Source: Mesorhizobium sp.
Lineage (GTDB): Bacteria > Pseudomonadota > Alphaproteobacteria > Rhizobiales > Rhizobiaceae
Assembly (NCBI GenBank): GCA_004963905.1
Contig: SUGL01000018.1
Span: 1 to 64,000 of the forward strand
Length of the DNA: 64,000 bases
Direction: 5' to 3'
The translations under genes were made by a program, and so were the position numbers. The notes under the pieces were generated by a model. The model was not told the DNA's origin. It worked only from the letters and a program-made list of their open reading frames with translations, and searched no databases. Below are positions 55,874-64,000 of this stretch, in pieces (position 1 is the stretch's first letter; every line of letters starts with the position of its first letter).

Positions 55874-56361
55874 CAGGCCGCGGCCGCCCTGTTGGAAGCC
55901 TTTGCGTTGGCCGCCTTCACTGCCGCCGGATCGACGAAGCCGCCGAACCCGACCGCGATGCGGTTCCAGCCGTTGATGATGTTGATCATCAGTGTGAGCT
56001 TCACCCGTTCCTCCTCGGTGAAATGTGCTTTCAGCGCCTCGTAGGCGGCCTCATGCGTATGGCCTTCGCTGATCCGCGTCAGCGCCTCGGTCCAGCCGAG
56101 GGCCGCGCGTTCGCGATCGGTATAGCATGGCGCCTCGCGCCAGGCGGCCAGCAGGTAGACGCGCTGCTCGGTCTCGCCGCGCTCACGGGCATAGGTTGTG
56201 TGCATGTTGATGCAGTTGGCACAGCCGTTGATCTGCGAGGCGCGGATCTCGATAAGCTCGGCAAGCGCCGGATCGAGGCTTGCGGAAATCGCGAGCGAGG
56301 CGCGCTGCCACTCCTTCATCAGCGAAGGGGCAACGGCAAGGGGGTTAAGTTTTGCAGTCAT
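55873..56361 (-). CDS. AhpD-like carboxymuconolactone decarboxylase family protein
   Basis: 162-aa AhpD/CMD-fold protein with the redox motif EIRASQINGCANCINMH, Cys47 and Cys50 (CxxC) with His54, like peroxidase-reducing AhpD. ECF41 sigma factors are typically encoded next to such a protein, as here (TGATG overlap). A promoter matching the ECF41 consensus precedes it, so the operon is autoregulated and probably oxidative-stress related; the activating signal is unknown. Confidence 0.88.
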   Translation of the reverse strand: MTAKLNPLAVAPSLMKEWQRASLAISASLDPALAELIEIRASQINGCANCINMHTTYARERGETEQRVYLLAAWREAPCYTDRERAALGWTEALTRISEGHTHEAAYEALKAHFTEEERVKLTLMINIINGWNRIAVGFGGFVDPAAVKAANAKASNRAAAA

Positions 56362-56392
56362 GGTCGGTTCCTTTCGTTGGTTCCGACCTCAA

Positions 56393-56420
56393 GACGAGTG
56401 AGAACCCGCCCAATGTGACA
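56393..56420 (-). promoter_or_regulatory. ECF41 promoter (TGTCACA - 17 bp - CGTC)
   Basis: On the minus strand TGTCACA (complement of 56414-56420) is followed by a 17-bp spacer and CGTC (complement of 56393-56396). This matches the published ECF41 consensus of a TGTCACA -35 and CGTC -10 box. It lies about 30 bp upstream of the AhpD-like gene. Confidence 0.8.
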
Positions 56421-56447
56421 TGGCGCCGAATCTTTTGCGCCACGCCC

Positions 56448-59291
56448 CTATTCGAACGAGTAGGTGAACCCTTCCGCCGAGGCGCCGACGGTGACCTTGG
56501 TCATCTTGGCGCCCTCAAGCGAACGGTTGAGCACGCCGCGGCTCAGCTCCGGCAGCAGCGTGTTGGTGAGGATCGCGTCGATCATGCGGCCGCCGGATTC
56601 GATCTCGGTGCAGCGCGCCTTGACCAGGTCCATGACGCCGTCGCCGATGACCAGTTCGGCATCGTTGGTTGCCTTCAGCCGCCGCGCGATCTTGCCGAAC
56701 TGGTGGCGGGTGATCGCCTCGATCATCGCATCCGAGAGCGGATAGTAAGGTATGGTGACGACGCGGCCGAGGAAGGCGGCCGGGAACACCTTCAGCAGCG
56801 GCGCGCGCAAGGCAGTGTCGAGGTCGTCGATCCCGGTCCGCACGGTGCCGTTCTTCGTGCGGTCCATGATGACGTCCGAGCCGACATTCGAAGTGAGCAG
56901 GATCAGCGTGTTCTTGAAATCGATGCGCCGGCCTTCGCTGTCGTCCATCATCCCCTTGTCGAACACCTGGAAGAAGATCTCGTGCACGTCGGGATGCGCC
57001 TTCTCGACCTCGTCGAGCAGGATCACCGAATAGGGTTTTCTGCGCACCGCCTCGGTCAGGATGCCGCCCTTGCCGTAGCCCACATAGCCGGGCGGCGCGC
57101 CTTTAAGCGTCGAGACGGTGTGCGCTTCCTGGAACTCGGACATGTTGATCGAGATCAGGTTCTGCTCGCCGCCATAGAGCGTCTCGGCGAGCGCCAGCGC
57201 GGTCTCGGTCTTGCCGACGCCGGACGGACCGCAGAGCAGGAACACGCCGACCGGCTTTTCCGGGGCGCCGAGGCCGGCACGGCTGGTCTGCACGCGCTTC
57301 GCGATCATCTCCATCGCGTGGTCCTGGCCGACCACCCGCTCGGACAGGGTGGCGGCGAGTCTGAGCGCCTTTTCGGTCTGGCTGGACAGCATGCGTCCGG
57401 TCGGGATGCCGGTCCAGTCCTGCACCACGGCGGCGACCGCATTGCGGTCGACCGAGGGCAGGATCAGCGGCGTCTCGCCCTGCGCCGCGGCAAGTTCCGC
57501 CATCAATTCGCGCAGCCGCGCGAGGTCGGCGGCGGAACCGGCCGCCTGTTCGGCAACTGTCTCCGCGGCGGCCGCCTCGGCTTTGGCCGCCTCGCTCTTG
57601 GTCGGCTTGGCTTTCGAACCCTTGGATTTCGCGGGCTTTGTTTCAGCCGCCTTGTTCTCAGGCGCCTTTGCCTTGGAAGCTCCGGATGCAGGCGGCTCAG
57701 CCCCTGCGGTTTCCTCGGCGCCCTCCTCGGCCGCGGCCGCATCGAGCGGCACGCCTTCGCCGCGTAATTTGGCGCGCAGGTCGAGAATCTCGGCCACCAG
57801 CGCTTTCTCCCGATCCCAGCGCGCCTGGGCGGCGGCCAAGGTCGTCTCGGTTTCCGCCAGTCCGGCGTCGACGCGAGCCTGCCGGTCGGCAACGTCGATG
57901 CCGATCGCCGCCTCGCGGCCGATGATGCCGCTTTCGACTTCCAGCGCCTGGCGGCGGCGCAGAATGTCCTCGACCTCGGCGGGCGTGGCATGCTGCGAGA
58001 CGGCGACGCGAGCGCAAGCGGTGTCGAGAAGGCTGACCGCCTTGTCCGGCAATTGCCGTGCCGGGATGTAGCGGTGCGAGAGGGAAACGGCCGCCTCGAT
58101 CGCCTCGTCCAGGATCTGCACCTTGTGGTGCTGCTCCAGAACGCCGGCGACGCCGCGCAGCATCAGCACGGCCACGGCTTCCGACGGCTCGTCGATCTTG
58201 ACCACCTGGAAGCGGCGCGTCAGCGCCGGATCCTTCTCGATATGCTGCTTGTATTCGGCCCAGGTGGTGGCGGCGATGGTGCGCAGCTCGCCGCGCGCCA
58301 GCGCCGGCTTCAGGAGATTGGCCGCATCGCCGGTGCCCGCGGCACCTCCGGCGCCGATGAGCGTATGCGCCTCGTCGATGAACAGGATGATCGGCGTCTC
58401 GGAAGCCTGGACCTCGTCGATGACGGCCTTCAGCCGCTTCTCGAACTCGCCCTTGACGCTGGCGCCCGCCTGCATCAGCCCGACATCGAGCATGCGCACG
58501 CTGACGTTCTGCAGCGTCGGCGGCACGTCGCCCTCAGCGATCCGGAGCGCGAAACCCTCGACCACCGCCGTCTTGCCGACGCCGGCCTCGCCGGTGAGGA
58601 TCGGGTTGTTTTGCCGGCGTCGCATCAGGATGTCGACGATCTGCCGAATTTCCGGATCGCGGCCGACGACCGGATCGATCTTGCCATCGCGGGCGCGCTG
58701 GGTGAGGTCGGTGGCGTATTTCGCCAGCGCCGAATCCCCGCCCGGGCCGCGCTTCAGCGGTGTCTCGGCAGCGGCTGCGGCGGGAGCTGAGCCGGCTTCC
58801 AACGAACCTTCGGTGACATCGGCGAAACGGGAAACGACACCGTCCGCATCGATCTTGTCGAACTCGGCGCTGATCTTCGACACCAGGCCTTCCAGAACGG
58901 GCGTCTTCAGGCAGGCGAGCAGGATATGGGCGGTGCGCACCTCTTCGACGCCGAACTCCAGTGTCGCCAGGTTCCAGCCTTCCTGGATGGCGTGGAAGAT
59001 GTGATCGGAGAATTCCTCCACCGAGGTCGCGCCATAGGGCAGCTTGTCGATGGCGCGCGTCATATCCGCCGAAAGCCGGCTTGCGTCCACTCCGGCATCG
59101 GCAAGGATCATCTGCACGTCCGAGCGCTCGGACAGCACCAGTTGCTGGATGAAATGGACGAGCTCGACATAGGGATTGCCGCGCAGCTTGGCCGTGTCGG
59201 CCGCGGCCTTGAAGGCGCGCACCCCCGTGGCGTTGAGCTTTGCGACCAGTTCCTTACGCTTGAAGCTCTGCGATGACCGGCGCTGTTCCAT
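56448..59291 (-). CDS. clpV: Type VI secretion AAA+ ATPase ClpV (TssH)
   Basis: 947-aa ClpV from ATG 59291. Clp N-domain (residues ~15-150), first AAA+ with Walker A GEAGVGKT (234-241) and Walker B IILFIDEAH (301-309), the middle domain ~415-510, and a second AAA+ with GPSGVGKT (688-695), then the ClpB-type C-terminal domain. ClpV disassembles the contracted TssB/TssC sheath for recycling. An insert of low-complexity Ala/Lys/Glu/Pro sequence at ~511-590 is unusual. The gene is divergent from tssA. Confidence 0.92.
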   Translation of the reverse strand: MEQRRSSQSFKRKELVAKLNATGVRAFKAAADTAKLRGNPYVELVHFIQQLVLSERSDVQMILADAGVDASRLSADMTRAIDKLPYGATSVEEFSDHIFHAIQEGWNLATLEFGVEEVRTAHILLACLKTPVLEGLVSKISAEFDKIDADGVVSRFADVTEGSLEAGSAPAAAAAETPLKRGPGGDSALAKYATDLTQRARDGKIDPVVGRDPEIRQIVDILMRRRQNNPILTGEAGVGKTAVVEGFALRIAEGDVPPTLQNVSVRMLDVGLMQAGASVKGEFEKRLKAVIDEVQASETPIILFIDEAHTLIGAGGAAGTGDAANLLKPALARGELRTIAATTWAEYKQHIEKDPALTRRFQVVKIDEPSEAVAVLMLRGVAGVLEQHHKVQILDEAIEAAVSLSHRYIPARQLPDKAVSLLDTACARVAVSQHATPAEVEDILRRRQALEVESGIIGREAAIGIDVADRQARVDAGLAETETTLAAAQARWDREKALVAEILDLRAKLRGEGVPLDAAAAEEGAEETAGAEPPASGASKAKAPENKAAETKPAKSKGSKAKPTKSEAAKAEAAAAETVAEQAAGSAADLARLRELMAELAAAQGETPLILPSVDRNAVAAVVQDWTGIPTGRMLSSQTEKALRLAATLSERVVGQDHAMEMIAKRVQTSRAGLGAPEKPVGVFLLCGPSGVGKTETALALAETLYGGEQNLISINMSEFQEAHTVSTLKGAPPGYVGYGKGGILTEAVRRKPYSVILLDEVEKAHPDVHEIFFQVFDKGMMDDSEGRRIDFKNTLILLTSNVGSDVIMDRTKNGTVRTGIDDLDTALRAPLLKVFPAAFLGRVVTIPYYPLSDAMIEAITRHQFGKIARRLKATNDAELVIGDGVMDLVKARCTEIESGGRMIDAILTNTLLPELSRGVLNRSLEGAKMTKVTVGASAEGFTYSFE

Positions 59292-59624
59292 CGAACCTGC
59301 TCCCGCAACCTGCCGACCGTACCCTGCCATATAAGCGGCGGCTTGACAAAGCCGTGTGACGGATAAGGCATTTGGATTCATCCAGGCGGCACCGCCCGGT
59401 TACACAAGCCTTGCAAACTCACCCAACAAACACCGGATTACTGTCCGGGCTATGCGAGCCATTTCACATACCCGGTCCGACAATCGCGCAATGGGTTTCG
59501 CCGAAGAAAACGGTCGCGTTTAGCTTCCGTTAGTTTTTGAGCGAGTGCTCAATTGTGATAAAGTGAGGCCGTGTGATAACGTTGCGTCACATAGGGGTCT
59601 CAGGGCCGCTGGCTGGGGGTTAGT
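59292..59624. other. 333-bp divergent intergenic region between clpV and tssA
   Basis: No gene seen. It must hold the promoters of both T6SS transcripts. The notable structure is TGTGA - N10 - TCACA at 59572-59591, a perfect 5-bp-arm dyad close to the tssA start. No sigma-54 -24/-12 element with GG-N10-GC spacing was found by eye. Confidence 0.6.
59572..59591. promoter_or_regulatory. TGTGA-N10-TCACA dyad near tssA
   Basis: Perfect 5-bp arms with a 10-bp centre containing AACGTT. The half-sites look CRP/FNR-like, but the spacing (10 rather than 6) does not fit those proteins. Located about 35 bp before the GTG start of tssA. Confidence 0.4.
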
Positions 59625-60815
59625 GTGATTGATCTCGCACTCTGGCTGAATCCTCTGAACGGTGAGAATCCGTCGGGAGAGGACTTGCGCAACGACCCGG
59701 CCTTTCATGAGCTGGAGCGTCTGACCGAACCGCAAGTCAAGGTTGTCCACGACGGCAACAGCAAGCCTGTCTCGCAATCCAGCCCGGTCGACTGGGCGGC
59801 CGTCCTCGAAAAGGCCGAAGAGCTTCGCCCCCGCGGCCGGGATCTGCGCCTGCTGGTCATCGTGGCGCGCGCTTTAGCCAACGAGGAAAGGCTGGCGGGC
59901 CTCGCGCAGGGCCTGACGCTGATCGCCAGGACCTTCGACCAGTACTGGGACACGATGCATCCGGCAGTGCGGGCCAACGCGCCGCCGCGCGACGCCGCCT
60001 TGCGCCGCATCAATGCCCTGCTCGATCTCCAGAACGCCCAGGAAGGCCTCTTGGCGAACCTGCGCGAGATGATCTTCTTCTCGCCGCGCCAGGTCGGACC
60101 GATCAGCGGACGCGACCTGGAAAAGGGCGCGCTCGACGAGCGCGTCATGCTGCAGGAAGCGGCTTCCGGACTGGGCGCCTCCGAAAAAGCGGCGCTGGCG
60201 ACCGCTCACAGCCAGCTCTTGAACCGGGTGCGCAGCGGCTGCGTGGCACACATCGACCAGGCCGGCGACGCGATGGCCGCGCTGCTCGCCGACGCCCGCG
60301 CGGCGATCGCCGCCCTCGACGAGGTCGACGCCGCGCTCAACAAGCGTATCGAAGGCAATGGCCCGACCGTCCCGGATTTGAACCGGTTCCTGCAGCGTTT
60401 GCTGACGACGCTGGAGCGGAATTCGTCCGCCGGCACTGCTGGAAACGGAGCCGCAAAGCCGGTCCCGCAGGAACCGGCGGCGCCTACCCGAAACGGTCAT
60501 CGAGCGGAAGGGGCCGAAGCGATGGGAGCCGAAACGATGGCAAGTGTCGCAAGCCGTGCGGAACCGGGCGTCGGGCTGCCTGACCGGATCACCTCGCGCG
60601 ACGACGTCGTCAAATGCCTCGATCTCGTCGTCGCTTTCTATGATCGCACCGAGCCTTCGAGCCCGATACCGCATCTCGCCCGCCGCGTGCGGCGCATGGT
60701 GCACATGGATTTCGTGGAACTGATGGAAGATCTCGCCCCGTCGGGGCTGAAGGAGTTCCGGCTGCTTGCCGGTGTCCCCGATCCCAAGAAGCCGGCCCAG
60801 AAGGATGAAAGGTAA
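59625..60815 (+). CDS. tssA: Type VI secretion baseplate/sheath assembly protein TssA (ImpA)
   Basis: 396 aa with an ImpA_N domain (residues ~1-120: LALWLNPLNGENPSGEDLRNDPAFHELERLTEPQ, RDLRLLVIVARALANEERLAGLAQGL). The C-terminal third has the TssA C-terminal region (HLARRVRRMVHMDFVELMEDLAPSGLKEF). Start is GTG 59625. First gene of the rightward imp operon; tssB follows after 5 bp. Confidence 0.9.
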   Translation: MIDLALWLNPLNGENPSGEDLRNDPAFHELERLTEPQVKVVHDGNSKPVSQSSPVDWAAVLEKAEELRPRGRDLRLLVIVARALANEERLAGLAQGLTLIARTFDQYWDTMHPAVRANAPPRDAALRRINALLDLQNAQEGLLANLREMIFFSPRQVGPISGRDLEKGALDERVMLQEAASGLGASEKAALATAHSQLLNRVRSGCVAHIDQAGDAMAALLADARAAIAALDEVDAALNKRIEGNGPTVPDLNRFLQRLLTTLERNSSAGTAGNGAAKPVPQEPAAPTRNGHRAEGAEAMGAETMASVASRAEPGVGLPDRITSRDDVVKCLDLVVAFYDRTEPSSPIPHLARRVRRMVHMDFVELMEDLAPSGLKEFRLLAGVPDPKKPAQKDER

Positions 60816-60820
60816 CAAGC

Positions 60821-61357
60821 ATGCCAGCAGAGAGCAAAGCGAAGGTCATCGAAAGAAACCGCGCGCCGCGCGTGCAGATCGCCTACGACGTCGAGACCTA
60901 CGGCAGCCCGACGACGATCGAACTGCCGTTCGTCATGGCCGTGATGGCCGATCTATCCGGCGCTTCACAGACCAAGGAAGCTGTGAAGTCGGTGCTCGAC
61001 CGCAACTTCGTCGAAACCGACGCCAACCGCTTCCCGAAATTCATGGAGGCGATGGGGCCAAGGGTCAAGGCGCGGGTCAAGAACACGCTGCCGCAAGCCG
61101 AGGGCCAAGAGCGGGACGAAGAGCTCGCGGTCGATCTCACCTTCTCGAAGATGGGCGATTTCGCCCCGGACAAGATCGCCGAGCAGGTCCCGCAACTGGC
61201 GGAGATCCTCAAGATGCGCCGTCAGCTCGAGGAGCTGCTGGGCTTCATGGACGGCCGCGTCGACGCCGAAAAGCGCATCGCGCAGCTTCTGAACAACGAG
61301 CCGCTGCTGAGCAAGATCGCCAGCCAGGCGATGTCTGACGGCAAGGGCGAGGAGTAA
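60821..61357 (+). CDS. tssB: Type VI secretion contractile sheath small subunit TssB (VipA)
   Basis: 178-aa sheath subunit: N-terminal RAPRVQIAYDVETYGSPTTIELPFVMAVMADLSG, the family signature, and C-terminal FMDGRVDAEKRIAQLLNNEPLLSKIASQ. It pairs with TssC to form the contractile sheath. tssC starts 3 bp later. Confidence 0.93.
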   Translation: MPAESKAKVIERNRAPRVQIAYDVETYGSPTTIELPFVMAVMADLSGASQTKEAVKSVLDRNFVETDANRFPKFMEAMGPRVKARVKNTLPQAEGQERDEELAVDLTFSKMGDFAPDKIAEQVPQLAEILKMRRQLEELLGFMDGRVDAEKRIAQLLNNEPLLSKIASQAMSDGKGEE

Positions 61358-61360
61358 GTC

Positions 61361-62866
61361 ATGGCTGAACAGCAAAAGACCGCAGCCGCCACCGCCGAGG
61401 CGGAAGCAATCGATCTCGGCGAATTCAGCGGACTCCTGGAAAAGGATTTCAAGGTCAAGAAGGACGACAGCGAGAAGCTGCAGCAGTTGGTGCGCAACCT
61501 GGCGCTGGCGGCGCAGTCGCGCTCCGAGACCACCACCATCTCGTCCAATGCGATCAAGTCGATCAAGTCGCTGATCGCCGGGATCGACAAGTTGCTGACG
61601 ACGCAGGTCAACGAGATCCTGCACGCGCCGGAAGTGCGGGAGATGGAAGGCACCTGGCGCGGCCTCTGGTACCTCGTCAACAACACCGAGACGGATACCA
61701 AGCTCAAGATCCGGGTTATGAACATCTCCAAGGAGCAGCTGGCCGACACGCTCGAAGACTATGAAGGCCAGATGTGGGATCAGAGCCCGATCTTCAAGAA
61801 GGTCTACACGGACGAGTATTCGATGCTGGGCGGCGAGCCGATCGGTTGCATCATCGGCGCCTACGAATTCTCGAACCATCCGCGCGACGTCGGCCTGCTG
61901 CGCAACATATCCGGCGTCTGCGCCTCGGCGCATACGCCCTTCATCGCCGCCGCCTCGCCGCGCCTGTTCCGCATGGACAGCTGGCAGGAACTGCCCAATC
62001 CGCAGGACCTGGCGATGATCGTGAACAACCCGGCCTATGCTTCGTGGCAGTCGCTGCGCGAGAGCGAGGACGCCCGCTATATCGGTCTCACAATGCCGCG
62101 TGTGCTGGCGCGCCTGCCTTACGGCACCGAAACCGTTCCGGTGAAGGGATTCACCTTCGAGGAAGAGGTGGGGGGCGACCACAACAAATATGTCTGGATG
62201 AACGCCGCCTTCCCGATGGGGGTCAACATCAACCGCAGCCACAAGCTCTATGGCTGGGGCACGCAGATCCGCGGCGTCGAGAATGGCGGCACGGTGCTCA
62301 ACCTGCCGGTGCACGCCTTCCCGACCGACGACGGGTCGATCGCGATGAAGTGCCCGACCGAGGTCGCCATCGACGACCGGCGCGAGGCGGAATTGGCCAA
62401 GCTCGGCCTGATGCCGATCCTGCACCGGAAGAACACCGACCTCGCGGCCTTCATCGGCGCGCATTCGCTGCAGGACGACGAGACCCGCGCCGGCCGTCTG
62501 GTCGATCCCGACGCGCAGTCGAACGAGCGGCTCAGCGCCAACCTGCCCTACCTTTTCCCCGTCTCGCGCTTCGCGCACTACCTGAAGGCGATTGCGCGCG
62601 ACAAGATCGGCTCGTTCAAGGAACGCACCGACATGCAGATCTGGTTGACCGAATGGATCAACCGGTACGTGCTGGCCAACCCTGCCTTTGCCGACGACAA
62701 GGCGCGCGCCAAGCGCCCGCTCGCCGCGGCCGAAGTCCAGGTCGACAGCGTCGAAGGCCGGCCCGGTTACTACAATGCCCGTTTCTATCTGCGTCCGCAC
62801 TACCAGCTGGAAGGCATCAATGCCTCGCTCCGGCTGGTGTCCGAACTGCCGTCAGTGAAGGGCTGA
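61361..62866 (+). CDS. tssC: Type VI secretion contractile sheath large subunit TssC (VipB)
   Basis: 501-aa sheath protein; motifs EMEGTWRGLWYLVNNTETDTKLKIRVMN, GCIIGAYEFSNHPRDVGLLRNISGVCASAHTPFIAAASPRLF and MQIWLTEWINRYV, which are family constants. Length is typical for TssC. About 50 bp separate it from hcp. Confidence 0.93.
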   Translation: MAEQQKTAAATAEAEAIDLGEFSGLLEKDFKVKKDDSEKLQQLVRNLALAAQSRSETTTISSNAIKSIKSLIAGIDKLLTTQVNEILHAPEVREMEGTWRGLWYLVNNTETDTKLKIRVMNISKEQLADTLEDYEGQMWDQSPIFKKVYTDEYSMLGGEPIGCIIGAYEFSNHPRDVGLLRNISGVCASAHTPFIAAASPRLFRMDSWQELPNPQDLAMIVNNPAYASWQSLRESEDARYIGLTMPRVLARLPYGTETVPVKGFTFEEEVGGDHNKYVWMNAAFPMGVNINRSHKLYGWGTQIRGVENGGTVLNLPVHAFPTDDGSIAMKCPTEVAIDDRREAELAKLGLMPILHRKNTDLAAFIGAHSLQDDETRAGRLVDPDAQSNERLSANLPYLFPVSRFAHYLKAIARDKIGSFKERTDMQIWLTEWINRYVLANPAFADDKARAKRPLAAAEVQVDSVEGRPGYYNARFYLRPHYQLEGINASLRLVSELPSVKG

Positions 62867-62915
62867 AATAGCAAGCATAATGATCTGTTTCGTTTGAAAG
62901 CGGTGGAGAAAGACA

Positions 62916-63398
62916 ATGCCGACAACAGTGAGAACGGATGGGCCTACAATGAAGATCGATGGTTTTTTGAAAGTCCCGGACATCAAGGGCCCGAGCAAGC
63001 GCGACGGCCATGAAGACGAGATCGAGATCCATGGCGTCGACTACAAGATGATCGCGCCCTACGATCCCAACTCGCTGTCGCGGCGCGGTCGCGTGTCGAT
63101 GGGGATGATCAAATTCACCAAGCACTACGACAAGTCGTCTCCCTACCTGAAGAAGGCGCTGTTCGAAAACAAGGCGCTCGACGAGGTGGTGTTTTCGGCG
63201 CGCCGCACCATCGACGGCGAGACCAGCGACTACCTGGTCGTGACGCTCACCGACGCCTCGATCATGGAATACGATATGCGGCAGGCCAACGACGAGGCCG
63301 ACCTGATCGAGGAAGAAGTCAGCTTCGCCTACAAGAAGATCAAGTTCGTCTATGACAAGGACGACGAGATCGAAATGGATGTCTATGTCGGCAAGTGA
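62916..63398 (+). CDS. hcp: Type VI secretion tube protein Hcp (TssD)
   Basis: 160-aa Hcp, the hexameric tube protein that is exported through the sheath. KIDGFLKVPDIKGPSKRDGHEDEIEIHGVDYKM and KHYDKSSPYLKKALFENKALDEVVF follow the Hcp1 pattern. ATG 62916 follows GGAGAAAG; ATG 62949 (MKIDGF) is an alternative. Its stop lies 14 bp inside the start of the tssE gene. Confidence 0.92.
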   Translation: MPTTVRTDGPTMKIDGFLKVPDIKGPSKRDGHEDEIEIHGVDYKMIAPYDPNSLSRRGRVSMGMIKFTKHYDKSSPYLKKALFENKALDEVVFSARRTIDGETSDYLVVTLTDASIMEYDMRQANDEADLIEEEVSFAYKKIKFVYDKDDEIEMDVYVGK

Positions 63399-64000
63399 GG
63401 CCAAACGGCCTGGTGCGAAAGCGCAGCTTGCCGGCAGTTCCCGGGCAAAGCGCGAGGCGGTCCAGCCCTCCCTCTGGGACCGCCTCATCAACGACTTGCC
63501 CGGGCTGACCTCGGAGATCGACGGGCTGCGCCGGCTGCTGGAAGAAGAACTCGGCGCCGAGCGCGTCGAGGCCCTTCTCGCCGGCAGCGCGCGCGCCATC
63601 GATGCCGATGCGGAATTGACGGCCGACCAGAAGCGGCGCCTGCACCGGCTTGTCTTCCAGACCGAGCACCGCGCCGAGATCGAAAGCCGCGGCGTGGTGG
63701 TGTCGGCGCGGGTGCTCAGGGAAGCCGTCCGGCGCGACATCGAAGCCCTGTTCAACACCGAGCGTTTTGAATCCGTTCCGATGCTCTCCGACGCCGAGCA
63801 CGAACAGCCATTGGACGAATTGCCGTCGCTCGCCGATTTCCCGGAAGTGCGGCGCAGCGTCGTCAATTATGGCGTGCCGTCCTTCTCCGGCCGCTCGTCG
63901 CGGGATTTCGACCGCGATACCTTGGCGCGCGAGATCCGCGCGGTGCTCGCAACTTTCGAGCCGCGTCTGAAGGAAAGCGCCACGACGGTCAACGTGACCC
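63385..64000 (+). CDS. tssE: Type VI secretion baseplate protein TssE, truncated by window end
   Basis: Partial gp25-like baseplate subunit (at least 205 aa here). Reading from ATG 63385 (alternatively 63379) gives MSASEAKRPGAK, then PSLWDRLINDLPGLTSEIDGLRR, ELTADQKRRLHRLVF and SLADFPEVRRSVVNYGVPSFSGRSS, and continues past the edge. It overlaps the hcp 3' end by 14 bp. Downstream tssF/tssG are expected outside the window. Confidence 0.85.
   Translation, partial: MSASEAKRPGAKAQLAGSSRAKREAVQPSLWDRLINDLPGLTSEIDGLRRLLEEELGAERVEALLAGSARAIDADAELTADQKRRLHRLVFQTEHRAEIESRGVVVSARVLREAVRRDIEALFNTERFESVPMLSDAEHEQPLDELPSLADFPEVRRSVVNYGVPSFSGRSSRDFDRDTLAREIRAVLATFEPRLKESATTVNVT

Noticed and set aside
59292-59624. 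Sigma-54 promoter for the type VI operon
   Set aside because: T6SS promoters often use RpoN, but no GG-N10-GC element with the right neighbours was found.

Overview
The window is high-GC DNA with dense operons, frequent ATGA/TGATG gene overlaps, many ABC importers and short palindromic intergenic repeats. Together with an imp-type type VI secretion locus this points to an alphaproteobacterium of the Rhizobiales, most likely Mesorhizobium or a close relative. The genus is an inference from gene content and repeat style; no rRNA or tRNA gene is present to confirm it.

Layout. (1) 0.04-9.6 kb: a homoprotocatechuate (4-hydroxyphenylacetate) meta-cleavage cluster: hpaA regulator, hpaB/hpaC monooxygenase, hpaR repressor, then hpaF, hpaE, hpaD, a second unrelated extradiol dioxygenase, hpaG and hpaH. 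Three CATG-centred palindromes look like HpaR operators. (2) 9.8-13.8 kb: a 2-oxoglutarate/Fe(II)-type oxygenase beside a MetNIQ-like importer. (3) 14.0-17.1 kb: an operon pairing a Tat-type solute-binding protein with a DAACS symporter and an Asp/Glu racemase. (4) 17.2-21.6 kb: an SDR protein lacking the usual Tyr, AnmK (anhydroMurNAc kinase), a GNAT acetyltransferase, and an MFS transporter divergent from an Lrp/AsnC regulator.

(5) 21.7-42.9 kb: the most notable block, a carbohydrate catabolic supercluster of about 20 genes. It holds a GatZ-family protein with a PfkB kinase (possible tagatose-6-phosphate route), a LacI regulator, a 12-gene operon (class I aldolase, PfkB kinase, CUT1 importer, two TIM-barrel isomerases, Gfo/Idh dehydrogenase, alpha/beta hydrolase, Rpe-type epimerase, ROK kinase), and a CUT2 importer followed by a third Gfo/Idh enzyme. 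The three promoter regions share a palindrome close to TTKACGCRYGYMAA, and two share a 55-bp block, so one LacI-type repressor probably controls all of them. The substrate cannot be read from the sequence; parts resemble tagatose/altritol and allose catabolism.

(6) 42.9-47.7 kb: a membrane protein, a methyltransferase, a LysR regulator, a small protein resembling cyanobacterial fluorescence recovery protein, and an XRE regulator divergent from an epimerase-like SDR. (7) 48.1-54.4 kb: GntR regulator, hydantoin-type racemase and a complete Liv-type (HAAT) importer. (8) 54.6-56.4 kb: a small secreted protein, and an ECF41-type sigma factor translationally coupled to an AhpD-like protein, preceded by a textbook ECF41 promoter. 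(9) 56.4-64.0 kb: the start of a type VI secretion locus, clpV divergent from tssA-tssB-tssC-hcp-tssE, which runs off the window end.

No insertion sequence, prophage, CRISPR array, tRNA or rRNA gene was seen. Repeats are a heptanucleotide tandem repeat at the left edge and several inverted-repeat intergenic elements.
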